Made by a program: the position numbers and the translations under genes | Notes under the pieces: model-generated | Told to the model about the DNA's origin: nothing | Seen by the model: only the letters and a program-made list of their open reading frames with translations | The model's database searches: none | NCBI RefSeq assembly: GCF_000003815.2 | Contig: NC_049995.1 | Location: 13,478,062-13,542,061 of the forward strand | From: Branchiostoma floridae | Taxonomy: Eukaryota; Chordata; Leptocardii; Amphioxiformes; Branchiostomatidae | Reading direction: 5' to 3' | DNA length: 64,000 nt | In this document: positions 11,011 through 23,154 of the stretch, piece after piece | Layout: each line of letters starts with the position of its first letter | How positions within the stretch are numbered: the stretch's first letter is position 1

Positions 11011-14000
11011 ATGGCTGCTGTTCTTCTCTTGGCGTTTGTGGGGTGTTTCTTTGGACATGGGGCGGCACAAGACACCGCCAAACCGCATATACTGCTCATC
11101 GTGGCCGACGACCTAGGTACGTACTCATTGACAACTGCAATGTGGTAGAGACGTATTATGCACCATGTTTCTTGGTGTGTTTTTGTAAAACAAGATGCTA
11201 TGCCATGTCACCTTCAAGTATTGCATATACTGGACCGTCTTATATGTAATTAATCTTAAACTATAACTTTTAAAGCAAAGTCTCCAATGTTACTTAGTGA
11301 CTTATGTTCAGGCACCTGAAAAGAAGTTTTGAACATATGTTCCAGCAGCGGTCGTAACTGCAAATAGAAAAACATTTAAGAATCATTCTAAAAACATTCA
11401 GCGCCTTAAACATCTATGTATGTGAATCCAGATTACCAGAAAGGTACATACAAGTTCTGTAATTCAAAGGCCAATACAGAAATACTTGGAAGGAGGGTTC
11501 AGTAGAAAGGTTGGTGTTTACAGCTGTATGTATTTAATTGAACCTTTGATTTAATTGATTTTTGTTTTCACAGTTTTCTAGAGCATTTCTCTACTGCCTC
11601 ATACAACCCTGTACGATATCATGATTTGTATGTTGCGAATGCATTTTAGCCCTTTCCAGTGACGTCATAGATTGTTCTCGGTCTACACAGGATGGAGTGA
11701 CGTCAGTTGGAACAACCCGAATGTGGTGATGCCGAATCTGCACACCTTGGCAACTACTGGTGTCATTTTCAACCAGACATATTGTCAGCGACTCTGTACA
11801 CCGTGAGTACGATGTAGCGAAAGGAAAAAAAGGATCTACCCCTTTCTAGGCTTCCAAGCTAGCGACAACTCTACAACAGACATGAGTCCGCTAACGGACA
11901 TGAGTCAGCTAACGGATTCGCCTATGTGGCAGAGACTGTCATTCTCGTATTGGACTGTTTAAATCCCCTTTCTACTAGGAGGCTACATATATTCTATTTC
12001 GGTCGCAGTGAGAGCGCGGCGCGTTTGCCGACTAAAGGTGGGGTCACACCTGCGTATATATTCAAGTCCGTTTGAGGTTCGTATGAAGCTCTTAGTCTCT
12101 ACCAGGCTCCACAGGTCGCGGGAAAAATAGTATGAATTGGACAAATATAGATACATAACATGCCAGATGAGTTAGCTGACCGAGAAGTATGGTTAGCGAC
12201 CCAGCTATAACTCATCTAACATGTTACCTGTTTACGGTACGTTTGACCAATTTCTATTATTTTTACAACGACCTGTGGAGCCTGGTGGAGGTAAGTGCTC
12301 CCATGCGCGCCTCATACGGACTTATATTTACGCAGGTGTGACCCCACTTTAAGCCACAGCCGACGCTGTAGGGCTGATATCAATTAGGATTTTACCATGG
12401 TGAATATTAACCGAGTACCGAAGAAGGCCATATATATATATAAGCTAGTAACAGATTCTTAAGTAGCACTAATGACGACTAGGTCACACAGGTTATGTTC
12501 AAAACAATGTTTAAGGAATTTTAAATCAATCAGATGTTATGTGTTTCATTTTTGTAGCTCCAGGACTGCCCTTCTGACCGGAAAATTTCCTTATCGCCTA
12601 GGAATGCAGGTATGAAATACTATATTTCAAAAACTCTGTGCACCTTAGATTGAAGTATGATAATTTCTTTATTCGAACTTACATTCCTTTTTTTGATAAT
12701 TGAAATCATGCCTTCAATGNNNNNNNNNNNNNNNNNNNNNNNNNNNNNNNNNNNNNNNNNNNNNNNNNNNNNNNNNNNNNNNNNNNNNNNNNNNNNNNNN
12801 NNNNNNNNNNNNNNNNNNNNNNNNNNNNNNNNNNNNNNNNNNNNNNNNNNNNNNNNNNNNNNNNNNNNNNNNNNNNNNNNNNNNNNNNNNNNNNNNNNNN
12901 NNNNNNNNNNNNNNNNNNNNNNNNNNNNNNNNNNNNNNNNNNNNNNNNNNNNNNNNNNNNNNNNNNNNNNNNNNNNNNNNNNNNNNNNNNNNNNNNNNNN
13001 NNNNNCAAAAAACGTACGGACAAATTGCACGTACGGCGGGTTGTGCCCCAGGCTTAAAGAAAACTCACAACAACACGACTGTAGTGTTGCGTGTCTTTCA
13101 CAGAGACCTATACGTCATAAGAAAGCCCATGGTCTTCCCTTGGACGAAGAACTCCTCCCACAAAAGCTGAAGAAACTGGGATACGCAACACACATGATTG
13201 GAAAGTATGCGCTTCGATTCCTTCTATGGTACCACCGCGGAAGCCAGGACTACTATACACATATGTCAGGTGCTGAAAACACAACCTTTCACGATTAGTA
13301 CAAATCAATAAAGTAGTGTAATGAGATTTATGTTTGAACGACTGTAGGTTAAAATATTCATGATCAAAATTGTATGCTTAGATGGCATCTTGGTTCCTGT
13401 AAGTGGGAATACACACCTACAGAACGCGGCTTCGATTCCTTCTATGGTTACCACCACGGAGGAGAGGACGTCGACTACTATACACATATGTCAGGTGCTG
13501 AAAACACGACCTTTCACGATTAGTACAAATCAAAAGTCTAGTAATTCATAGACACTATTCTACGGGAATTGTGTTGATACCTTCAATGTAAATAAATCGA
13601 TCCAAACATGTTACACATCCCCTCTCTTTTGATTTTCGACTTTTTTTTAAAATAGACATATTCCAGAGGTCAAACGTAATGTACATCTTTATTATGAGAC
13701 TTAAACATTTTATTTTGTTTTCTACCATTTGGCAGACGGTGGCCTGGACTTTTGGGAGGGTAAGACTGCGATCAGCGACCAAAATGGCGTTTATTCAACG
13801 GTAGGTTTGGAAAGAAATGAAATAAGGATAACTCCAAATTTCTGTTCCTATAAGAAATTTATTCAATGTACGTCGATGTAGGTTAGACATCCAGGTAAAA
13901 CAAACAAACCATTGTTTCAAACCATATCCAGTTGCTTGAGTAACTATTTTTTGGTGTAATTTATTCAATGATTCTGCTGTTTACTGTGTCTCTGCTTTGT

Positions 14001-17000
14001 TCTACCGTGTAGGAATCATTTGCCACACGTGCTGAAAACATCATCAGTCAACACGACCCCAACACTCCACTCTTCCTCTACCTGCCGTTACAGCCTGTGC
14101 ATACTCCTCACCAGGTAAGGAAAATAGTTACAGAACCGTTTAAGATCAACTTGAAAACACTGTGCCATGCTTAAGATCCCTTCACGAGCGTGGAGAAATA
14201 GGAACTCTGGGGCTGGGTTTACACACGCGTTTCTGAGTCGACTTGGAGTCTACGCATCAGCTCCAAGTCTACTCCATGTCAACTTCGTGTCGACTTGGAG
14301 TCTACGCATCAGCTCCAAGTCTACTCCATGTCAACTTCGTGTCGACTTGGAGTCTACGCATCAGCTCCAAGTCTACTCCATGTCATGTTCGTGTCGACTT
14401 GGAGTCTACGCATCAGCTCCAAGTCTACTCCATGTCATGTTCGTGTCGACTTGGAGTCTACGCATCAGCTCCAAGTCTACTCCATGTCAACTTCGTGTCG
14501 ACTTGGACTCTACGCATCAGCTCCAAGTCTACTCCATGTCAACTTCGTGTCGACTTGGAGTCTACGCATCAGTTCCAAGTCTACTCCATGTCAACTTCGT
14601 GTCGACTTGGAGTCTACGCATCAGCTCCAAGTCTACTCCATGTCAACTTCGTGTCGACTTGGAGTCTATGCATCAGCTCCAAGTCTACTCCATGTCATGT
14701 TCGTGTCGACTTGGAGTCTATGCATCAGCTCCAAGTCTACTCCATGTCAACTTCGTGTCGACTTGGAGTCTACGCATCAGTTCCAAGTCTACTCCATGTC
14801 AACTTCGTGTCGACTCAGCGACTCCAAACGTACTCCGGACTCTCAACCAGACGTACCAGACAATCTTCAACCCTGAAGTTGATTGCGCCCCGTGTGAGCA
14901 GGGAGTGTGTGAGGAGGTCGTTGGCGGTGTCGGGTCCGGCAGTCTGGAACGTCATTCCAGAAGATGTGCGGATCTCTCCCTCTCTATGGGCCTTCCGACA
15001 TCGATTGATTTCGGACTGTCATTTCTGGTTTACGGACCTGACCACCACTACGAGTTTGATATTGTGATTGTTAAGTATTTAGTGTAAATAGTAATTTTGT
15101 ATTAATTTATAACGGGAGGTGCCCCAACACGGTACGCTTTTTCTTGCGCTCAAACTCATGGCGCTCCATCGCTAGTTGCCTGAGAGTGGTCAAATTTTGA
15201 TGACTGGATTTTTTACTCATAGATTTGAACAACATACTTGAATAAGAAATGCATTCATGTGGTTCATGAACCTTTCGCGCTGCGTGTTACAAGAGGCAAA
15301 CACTGAGAGACAATTTCGTGTATGTAATCTTCCAATTTTGTGCTACGCTGGACAGTGTGCCTAACTCGGTACGCTTTTTTTTATATTTTGCTCTCTTCAG
15401 AAGTAAGTGGTAAATTTAAGTACACAGAAAAAAATTAATAGTATGATATTTTAGCTTTCTTTTGACAGTAAAATCGTGACTGTATGTACTTCTTGTCTCA
15501 CATGAGGAAGGCTGTACCTAGAACAATCCAGCTGATGTTTTACGGGCAATGGGCTGAATGCACTGATTGTGAATGCCCGACTAAAAAAAAACATTACGAA
15601 AAAACGACACCGCCAACATCAACAAAACTCTGTCTGATTATATGAAAATATCATCTACATCTCTCTGTCAAGTCTTATTTTCATAGACAGCACGAATCAT
15701 TTGTTACAGTCAAATAAATCTTTGGAGCGTTCTCTAGTCTGCCACCTTCACTGCCACACTCCCTTGGGAGTACAATGGTGGCAATGTTTATGTCGCTTCC
15801 TTTTGGTTGCTTTTCTACTCAACAAACATTTGAAGACCCATATTCATAGTGTTTTATGGAGCTTTATTTATGTGTATCATGGCAGTTGTATGACTGCTTG
15901 GATGAGTTCGTATAGTTAGCGACACGAGCCGCCAATACGCAGAGGCCGGTGACCGCAGTGATTCAGCACTGTCAACATTACTGTTAGAATTCTGCTCTTA
16001 AAAAAACATGAAGTAAATATGTTAAAGTATACTTGAAATGCAAATTAAAGCTGTGTGCATGGACTTGGTTTATTTACCTTGTAATCAGCATAGTCAGTGG
16101 CAACAAACACGGTGTACTTATGGATAATAAGATCAGCAAAAAATCCGTACCGTCTTACGACGGGGACCGTCTTAGGGCGGCCCCCGTTATATTTATTTGT
16201 TTATTTTTCCCATGACCCATCCCCTCGACTGGACCTCTGGGAAGAACGGCTATTATTAAAGGCCGACAGGGCTACTTCCAGTTTAAATAAACTTAATAAA
16301 GGTCATTGATTGAAAACGCCTTTGTCAACCCAGTCTAGGTAACGAGGGAAAGAAATGACACCTGTGTCACCTAGTGACATAAAGATCTGAGCACCCACAT
16401 GAGATAGTGACAGCAAGTTTGTTGACAATTGAAAATCCGTAGGCTATAATAATGATAATAATGGTTTTATTTGGTGCTCAACATGTACAGAATGGCAGGG
16501 CGCTAACACTAGGCCCTGAATTGCTCTTGTACATACATCAACGTACCATAACAAACTTTACACGGACATTTAAAATCATTCATATTTGTCAGCGTATTAA
16601 AATATCTAAAATTTACATATTTGATTGAGCGATAAAATCAACGCAGTCTATGAGTTTAGTAGTCTGACGATGTGCGGAATTGTACTGTTCTTATATCGCT
16701 TTTCTGGCATTGATAGTGGTCAGCTTGCCGTGTGATCTGGTGAGTCGCCCACTGGTTTCGCCTGGTAGGCTGTTATATCATTGCGACACCGTGTTTTCAA
16801 CAACACAGGTTCCTTCTAGCTACCTGCAGACCTTCTCGACCATCCAAGACCACAACAGGAAGTCCATTTTGGGTAAGCTTGAAAACTTTGATGCAAGTAA
16901 GATATCATGTTAAGATAACAATACATTGCATCGTTTTACTCCAGTACTCCCCGCGTTCATCATATAAATGTGGATTTGCCTTACACTTGAATAATGATCT

Positions 17001-20000
17001 TTCTTTTCAACTCCATCTCATAGCAAATGTAATTTATACTTTGTTTTGTCTGATAATTCGAGTAAAATTCCTTTGCATGTGCATTTTTTGTTCTCACAAG
17101 TAACCGTTAGATAGAATATTCAAACTTTACCTTCCCGTGATTCCCCAGGCATGGTGGCCGCCCTGGACGACGCCATCAAGCGGGTCACGGACGCACTGCA
17201 GGGCAAAGGATTGTGGAACAACACACTCACCATTTTCATGTCGGACGTAAGTAACAGACAATTTTTTTTCAGCAGGCGTCTTTGAAAAAAAATTAAAAGT
17301 TGAAGAACTCGCCATCACTACTAATATTCAGAATTTATGATTATTGTATGATGAAGAAGCTCTTTTGTAATAACTTGAAAGTTCATCTGTGTCGGTAGAC
17401 GTCATCCTTGAACTAAATTAATTTAACTGTAATTATCCAACACAAAGATTGGGCACACCCAAATTTTCGACTGAACAGCAGTCTTTGTCAAGGAATGAAC
17501 AATCCACTCACGTCTGCCGTGACGTCACGTTATTCAAATAGAACACGTGACTCAGCAGTGTGTCATAAGTTGCAGGAAGTTTGGAGTTCTGCATAACGTG
17601 CCGTCACGGCAGCAGTGGATTGTTCATTCCTTGACAAAGATTGGTGCTGTTCAGTCAAAAGTTTGGTGACTCCAATTTTTGAGTTGGATATTACAATTAA
17701 ACTTGTTCAAGGGGATCTTCTGTACATTCAAAAATGTTTTCTGTTTGAACAGAACGGGGGAGATTACCTCGATGGACAAAGTAACTGGCCTCTCCGTGGC
17801 GCAAAGGGGACAGTGTGGGAGGGAGGGACCCGTGTGCCCGCCTTCGCACACGGCAACATGCTGGAGAGGACAGGATACACCTATCACGGGTAACGTTATA
17901 CTAAACGCCGTAAGGCGGTTTGTAGTTCCATAGGCAAGTGCACTGTAATGTGTTGACTGTTGTGGCAAAACTATGAAAACCTCGTCGTCATTTTTCAGTA
18001 CTAGGCTCACTTAGTGCTGAAGATGGCTTCAACACTCCATTTCCAGTGCTGAATGTTTTGTCAGCATGGGCTTCCAGTACTGTGGCACTCTGAGCACTGG
18101 AAGAGCCGGCGTCAGCACTGGAAACAGAGCTGACGAATATTTAGCACTGGAAATCGAGAACTGACGAACATTAAGCACTGGGACCGAGTGCTGACTAATG
18201 TTAGTAATATGTCAAGGCTGAAAGCTCATGAGACATTAACAATACACTCCTGAACATGGATCAAGTATGGTTAACTTTCAGAAACTTTTCTCACGTCAGG
18301 GTCTTTCATCTTTTAACTATTACACACAATGCATATACTACTACTACGCAGTTAGAAGTATCAACTATGGGTTATGAAGGTGAAAATAACATATTGCTAA
18401 GGCATTACATACGTGGTGAATACGTGCCGTACTATGTTCAGCCGATCATTATGTGATGATAATTATGTTGGTTTGTTTCAGAATGATGCACGGTGTGGAC
18501 ATCCTCCCCACTCTCGTGTCGGTGGCAGGCGGAACTGAGGGTAAGGGGACTTGAAGTACAATGTAGCTAAATGGAGACTAAGAGTCACGATATTTTACTT
18601 ACTTGTAAGTAGTGGTGCGTACCTAAACTCATATTTAGGTTCAGGTCCGGATTCAGGTCCAGCAGTTCAGGTTCAGGTCCGGACTTTTAAGTCCGAACCT
18701 GAACCCATCATTGCATATCATGTGCACTAGAATTTTTTTTTTGAGCGGGAGGGGGATGGTGCATATAAAATTGCATGTTAAATCATGAATTGAAATGCAA
18801 TGTGAAAAATACATGCAAATTATATACAGCCAGTGTAAGCACAAAAAGTTTCTTGTCTTATTCCAGTGCAAATTTCACTGTCTATGGAAGGTTTTAAAGG
18901 TTTAGAACAAAAAAAGGGAATATAAGTGACAGATTGCTTTTTGTAAGTACGGACTTGGCTCCGGACATTTAGGTTTATTTTTGGACTTGGACCTAAACAT
19001 TTTTAGGTCCAATTCTAAGTCCGGGCTTTAGGTACGCACCACTACTAGTAAGATACATCAGTATTACAAATCTACTGTGGGTCATGCCATAATTTATTTT
19101 GAATAAAGAGACTCTTTTTACACAATCATTGCTTCATTCACATCGAAGTTTCGGTGACCGTCTGTCACCTTCTTCAGGGCAATTCTGACTGGTTCACATT
19201 GTACTGCAGGACAGGTGTCGCTGCTCACAGTTCAGATGCGGTCATAAAACGTAAAGTATTTACATATGTACAGACAGATTGATGCAAAAATATTTATAAT
19301 AAAGTAATGGTTGTGTAAAAAGAGTCTCTTTATTCAGTGACGTACCAACCTGATGAAACTATTCACGGACATAAGTTATTTTGTTTAATTTGTCTGGTTG
19401 GCTGTTTTTCTGTTACCTACAGACGCTGGGCTTGACGGAAAGAACATGTGGCAGAGTATCTCTACTGGTGCCGAATCACCGAGAACTGAGTTTGTGTATG
19501 ACATAGACAGTAGGCAAGACCGTTACGGTATCAGGTACGTAGTTAAAGTATAGGGATAAGAGCGTCCAGATGAAAACCAAATGGAGCTAGGGTGATCCCA
19601 GGTAGACTCCGTTGCAGTCTTAGGAACGGGGCTGGGTTTTTTTTTTGGGGGGGGGGGGCGTTGGTCCGCGATTTTCAACGTTGGCTATATTCTCTTGTGC
19701 CGGTGTGACAGCGATCTCGCCCCCCCAGCGATCTCGCCCCCCCGGGGGGCGAGATCACTAGCGTTTTCGCCCCCCTTTAGCGTTTTCGCCCCCCCCCCCC
19801 CCCAAGAGCAGCAGAGGGTTAGGTGCGCTACCTGGTACTCTACTGCACCTGTGGAGTAACGTATATGGTGTGTTACCTGGTACCTATATGGCACCTTATT
19901 ACTGTACCGTAAGATGTCATACCTCGAAAGTCGATACTATATCGTTCGGTGGAAACATGACATTGAAATGAAAAAGACAATTTTTGCAGCTGAGATGGCA

Positions 20001-22099
20001 TAAAAACAGTGCTACTGCGAACGTATAAATCAACACCGTCTATGGTACACGTCAGGTATATGTTTTCAATTTAAATTTGTCACAGTGTTTTCTTTCTTGT
20101 GCTGGAAACATTTCCAAAGCACTAACAAAAACACACGTGAATAATAGTTTCTCATTATAAACACTATCTACGCTCAAGTTGATAGAGCTGTTGCTAAATG
20201 CTACACAAACACTGGTAAAGTAACAGTCTTAAGAAACACGGGTAAATGCATCAGTTCCTAAATACTAGAAAAAACAGTCATGTTGGAGGTGAAGATATCC
20301 ATTGGCCAGGTGCATATACCGAAATGTGCGTTATTCTAATTAATACCTAATATTTGCATAATTAATAAAGACATTACATAGTTCTTTTGTGGTCACTTCA
20401 TGGTAGAGACTTCATATTGGAGATATATAGGTTGCTTGAGGACAGGTGAATACAATGAAATACATCTTATGTCAAGACTCAGGTATATGCAATAATGGGA
20501 ATACAAGGGACCCAACCCTCCTTGTCTGAAACAAGTTCAACTATCTTATTACCATGTAATTACGTTAATATTGATACTATGAATGGAGTTATGTATCAAA
20601 CGCATGTAATTATATCATTCTGAAACTGAATTTTGTGATTTATACCAATCAAATTCTAAAATGTCATGTAAACCCGTTTTTTTTTTGGGGGGGGGGCGAA
20701 ATCGCTAAAGGGGGGCGAGGTAGGGGGGCGAGATCACTAGCCGGGGAGGGCGAGATCGCTAGTGATTTCGCCCCGGGGGGGCGAGATCGCTAGTGATTTC
20801 GCCCCCGGGGGGGCGAGATCACGGGGGGGCGAAAACGCTGTCACACCGGGAAAGGGGGTTTGTTGAGGAAGGGAGTATGCTGTGAAAGTGAGTTTGCCGA
20901 GATAGCGAATTTCCCCCGTTGTTCCCTGCAACGGAGTCTAGATCCCAGGGTGTTCTCACGTTAAAGTGCGCTCCCACCGCATTTGTGTCAAGCTTGCGTC
21001 ACTGCGGCGTTCGAAAGATACTCAACGAATGTCAGAGATAAAGAACGAATTTTCTTTCTTTTTGTGTATTTTGTTGTCTTTTGAGTCATACTTGACGTAT
21101 TACGCAATATCTAAATTGTGAAAAATCGGAGAAAAAACAGTGACGCAGTGAACGAACCCCGCAGTGACGCAAACTTGACACAAGTGCGGTGGGAGCGCAC
21201 CTTTAAAGAAAACGGGTAGAGGCTGACATCTATTCCATGTATCAAGCAATGTTTTGAATACCAGGACATCTTCTGAGAGTGGAAATAAAATAAATAGAGA
21301 TTATTCCTTTTTTCAAAAGGGTTGGGGACTACAAACTGATAGAAGGGACCCCGGCTTCCAAAAGTACGTTCTGCACCTATTTTATATAACAAGAATCTCG
21401 CTTTTCTTTTTTTCCCTATTTTAGTTATGTATGCCTTCTTCTATTGTCCGTTATATTGGTAATGCTTAATATATTTATATCCCTGCAGACGACTGGTTTG
21501 CCCCCGCTGAGATGCAACAACTGGGCACCCTTACCGAGGAAGCCGATAATCATGACACCGGACTTTTTCTCTTCAACATTAGAGGTGCGTTACCTTGTAC
21601 TTAGGGTAAACTTGTAGCAATACCTGTTAACTGGTCTCTCACTGAAACAATTCATTGAAAGAAAAGGAGTAGAAAGCACTTTACACTGCTGGGTGTTTGT
21701 TTTTAGAACGGGTTAGCGGGGATACAGACTTAGTCACGTTTGGGACCGCATTCACCTTACCGTTGTAACGCCACCAGGCAACATTGACTGGCAGAGTTCA
21801 TATCAATTTGATGAAGGTGCACCTCAGCTCCAAAGCAGCTCATGGTCGGTAAGGAAATATATAGCTGTTGTATAGAAAAAAAATACTTGTAAATAACCAT
21901 TAGTTGTGTTATCCCCACAGAGGACCCACTCGAGAAGTCGAACCTGTACGATGCGGCTGAGTATGCCCCCATACAGAGGGCCATGCGCCACCGCCTGAAC
22001 GAGCTCAAGCCGGACGAAGTGCCGTTCCCGGACCTTGCTGATGACCCGGCCGCTGACCCGTCCAACTATGGCGACGTGTGGATGCCAGGATGGTGTTAA
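11011..22099 (+). CDS. ARSB-like: Arylsulfatase B-like sulfatase, 15 exons
   Basis: Sulfate-ester hydrolase, lysosomal or secreted. Exons: 11011-11116, 11691-11802, 12558-12609, 13104-13204, 13382-13494, 13736-13800, 14013-14114, 16809-16872, 17149-17246, 17753-17889, 18482-18540, 19423-19534, 21320-21363, 21489-21584 and 21921-22099. They total 1440 nt or 479 residues with all phases compatible; human ARSB has 533. A signal peptide (about residues 1-20, hydrophobic [14 protein letters not shown]) is followed by ADDLG (metal ligands), CTPSR (Cys71, converted to formylglycine), MIGKWHLG, PVHTPH, SDNGG and NWPLRGAKG. All metal and sulfate ligands I know of in the family are visible. A partial second copy of exon 5 lies at 13208-13318. 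Exon 5 ends at a weak donor (GTGCTG). Intron 3 contains an assembly gap, so an additional small exon there cannot be excluded, although exon 3 to exon 4 joins in frame. Confidence 0.9.
12034..12352. repeat. ~318-bp MITE, GGGGTCACACCTGCGTA family
   Basis: Terminal inverted repeats GTGGGGTCACACCTGCGTA and its complement, with inverted subterminal ACCAGGCTCCACAGGTCG. It lies in arylsulfatase intron 2. Two more copies lie at 29019-29165 (half) and 30520-30833. Confidence 0.85.
12720..13005. other. Assembly gap (run of N)
   Basis: 286 unknown bases inside arylsulfatase intron 3. Frames that run across it are meaningless. Confidence 1.
13208..13318 (+). pseudogene. Partial duplicate of arylsulfatase exon 5
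   Basis: Text from GCTTCGATTCCTTCTATGG to CTTTCACGATTAGTACAAAT recurs at 13429-13535, which includes the real exon 5. The first copy lacks several bases (including the GTCGAC stretch), is out of frame and has no upstream WHLG-coding part, so it is not a usable exon. It starts four bases after the exon-4 border and is about 200 bases from the assembly gap. Confidence 0.75.
14239..14815. repeat. 52-bp minisatellite, eleven units
   Basis: Eleven 52-bp units start at 14239, 14291 and every 52 bases to 14759, then a partial unit. Each carries the inverted repeat GACTTGGAG / CTCCAAGTC around a 12-base loop. No frame of the unit has a stop and 52 is not a multiple of three, so all three + frames stay open for hundreds of codons. 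It lies in arylsulfatase intron 7. Confidence 0.97.
14840..15090 (+). mobile_element. LINE 3' fragment (CR1/L2-like reverse transcriptase C-terminus)
   Basis: One + frame reads [27 protein letters not shown] and [13 protein letters not shown]. This matches the conserved C-terminal block of non-LTR reverse transcriptases (pattern GPxxWNxLPxxLR...FKxxLK). Only the last ~80 codons are present. It directly abuts the 52-bp minisatellite. Confidence 0.75.
15100..16800. other. Arylsulfatase intron 7, remaining part
   Basis: No exon recognised. ACGGTACGC/TCGGTACGC motifs recur at about 15131 and 15368. About 16445-16600 (TAATAATGATAATAATGG, then GCGCTAACACTAGGCCC) looks like a dispersed repeat tail. 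Otherwise nothing is supported. Confidence 0.4.
17428..17700. repeat. MITE upstream of arylsulfatase exon 10
   Basis: Long inverted arms: AGGAATGAACAATCCACT on the left and AGTGGATTGTTCATTCCT on the right, with outer CAACACAAAGATTGG and CCAATTTTTGAGTTGG. The right end is about 50 bases from the exon-10 acceptor. A partial relative is at about 33330-33520. Confidence 0.75.
18009..18200. repeat. Degenerate repeat of an AGCACTGG motif
   Basis: AGCACTGGAA or its complement TTCCAGTGCT recurs about eight times in both orientations inside arylsulfatase intron 10. Probably a remnant of an inverted-repeat element; no coding sequence. Confidence 0.45.
18610..19044. mobile_element. Non-autonomous hAT-like element, 435 bp
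   Basis: Ends TAGTGGTGCGTACCTAAA and TTTAGGTACGCACCACTA. Flanking 8-bp sequences CTTGTAAG and CTAGTAAG match at 7 of 8 positions, as expected for an aged hAT target duplication. The subterminal AGGTCCGGA motif is repeated. No transposase frame. Arylsulfatase intron 11. Confidence 0.75.
19101..19335. repeat. MITE with GAATAAAGAGACTCTTTTTACAC-type ends
   Basis: The left arm GAATAAAGAGACTCTTTT and right arm AAAAGAGTCTCTTTATTC are perfect complements and extend further with mismatches. A decayed relative lies at about 36215-36400. Arylsulfatase intron 11. Confidence 0.8.
19603..20940. mobile_element. Mutator-like non-autonomous element, 1338 bp
   Basis: Perfect 15-bp ends TAGACTCCGTTGCAG and CTGCAACGGAGTCTA, flanked on both sides by the 9-bp duplication GATCCCAGG (19594-19602 and 20941-20949). 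Nine bases is the Mutator-like signature. Inside each end is a G- or C-run block of units like GGGGGGCGAGATCGCTAG, bordered by the inverted pair GGTGTGACAGCG / CGCTGTCACACC. No transposase frame is seen. It lies in arylsulfatase intron 12. Confidence 0.85.
20961..21205. repeat. MITE with 40-bp inverted repeats and TTAA flanks
   Basis: Arms AGTGCGCTCCCACCGCA...TTGTGTCAAGCTTGCGTCAC and their complements; TTAA lies at both outer edges (20961-20964 and about 21203-21206). TTAA duplication fits piggyBac or Kolobok-type transposition. Confidence 0.8.
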
Positions 22100-22382
22100 G
22101 ACCCATCACATGGTGTTAGGGTTCATTACAAGTCCGTGGCGTAACCGCCATGTCACATCACGTGGCACAGCGTCACAACACGTCACAGGTGTTCCGAAAA
22201 ATTATTTTTAAATTTCCTCCATTGCTTCCTTCGGCCATGGAATGAAGAAGAATGAAAAATGCATTCGTCTACTTTGTCGTTATTTTATCATTCAATGATC
22301 AAGTCTAGATCTCAAAGTATTCTAACAATGTAGCTTATTCATCAAAAACTCAGCCAACTCAGTTGCATGATGTGCTCGTGAT
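22100..22382. other. 3' region of arylsulfatase gene
   Basis: No gene. No canonical AATAAA was found in the first 280 bases after the stop. Confidence 0.4.
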
Positions 22383-23014
22383 TAGGGGTGGGTACCGGTA
22401 CAGAAAATTCAGGTCCAGGTCCGGACCTGAACCTGATTCAGTAGGTGATAACTTGTGAATGGACGATACTGTAAATGCAGAAATGTTCGCGGTGGGTTAA
22501 TGTTCGCGGTTTTCGCGGTGACCACTTCACCGCGAAATTAAATCCACCGCGAATATTTTTCTATTATGATATTAGATTGCAGTCTATGGTGTTACCGCGA
22601 AATTAAATCCACCGCGAAAAGTCTTTTTTTCCGCTACCGCGAAATTAAATCCCCGCGAACTTAAATGCATTTACTACTCAAAACAATGGTCCATTTCGCT
22701 ACAAAGAAATCTGTTTTGTGGAGTATTCGACTCTCATTGACGTTTTGAAATCCTACAAGGCTAGCTGCCTTTGTATGATTGACTGTAAAACTTGGTAGAA
22801 ATGACTATAAACTCTACTCTACTTCACTCTTGTTATTTTCCTCGGCCGGTAAGCTCCAAACGTGTGAATGCCTGATCAGATAATCTGTTCATTTTCCATT
22901 AGGTCCAACATCCGGTCCACCTTATTTTTTCAGGTCCGGTTTTTCTGGACCGGTCCAATAAGAAAAAAACTGGTTTTGTACCGGTACACAGTACGGGTAC
23001 GGTACCCAGCCCTA
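22383..23014. mobile_element. Non-autonomous hAT element, 632 bp, with nested MITE
   Basis: Ends TAGGGGTGGGTACCG and CGGTACCCAGCCCTA (one mismatch), flanked by a perfect 8-bp duplication CTCGTGAT (22375-22382 and 23015-23022). The core has AGGTCCGGACCTG-type inverted repeats. A second element (22467-22675) is inserted inside it. Confidence 0.88.
22467..22675. repeat. TACTGTAAATGCA / GTTCGCGG MITE (nested)
   Basis: Ends TACTGTAAATGCAGAAATG and GAACTTAAATGCATTTAC with internal TTCGCGGT / ACCGCGAA repeats. Other copies lie at 25731-25900 and 36812-37023, with decayed traces at about 41440-41570, 42356-42440 and 44650-44740. Confidence 0.85.
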
Positions 23015-23154
23015 CTCGTGATGTATTACGGTCTAGGTCAAAGGTGAAGACCCGTTGGCTCAAGAACACTTCCACTTGTACTCGTGAAGACGTTTTCGAA
23101 AAAGAACAGAATCTTAAGGCTGCGCTTAAACAGTGTGAAAAGTTGGGGGTAACC

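Noticed and set aside
12620-13298. Frames of 105 to 213 codons on both strands
   Set aside because: Most of their length is unknown sequence; only 13104-13204 within them is a real sulfatase exon.
14167-15087. Frames of 306, 274 and 193 codons on the + strand
   Set aside because: All come from the stop-free 52-bp minisatellite, open in every frame; no family features apart from the short LINE piece at the end.
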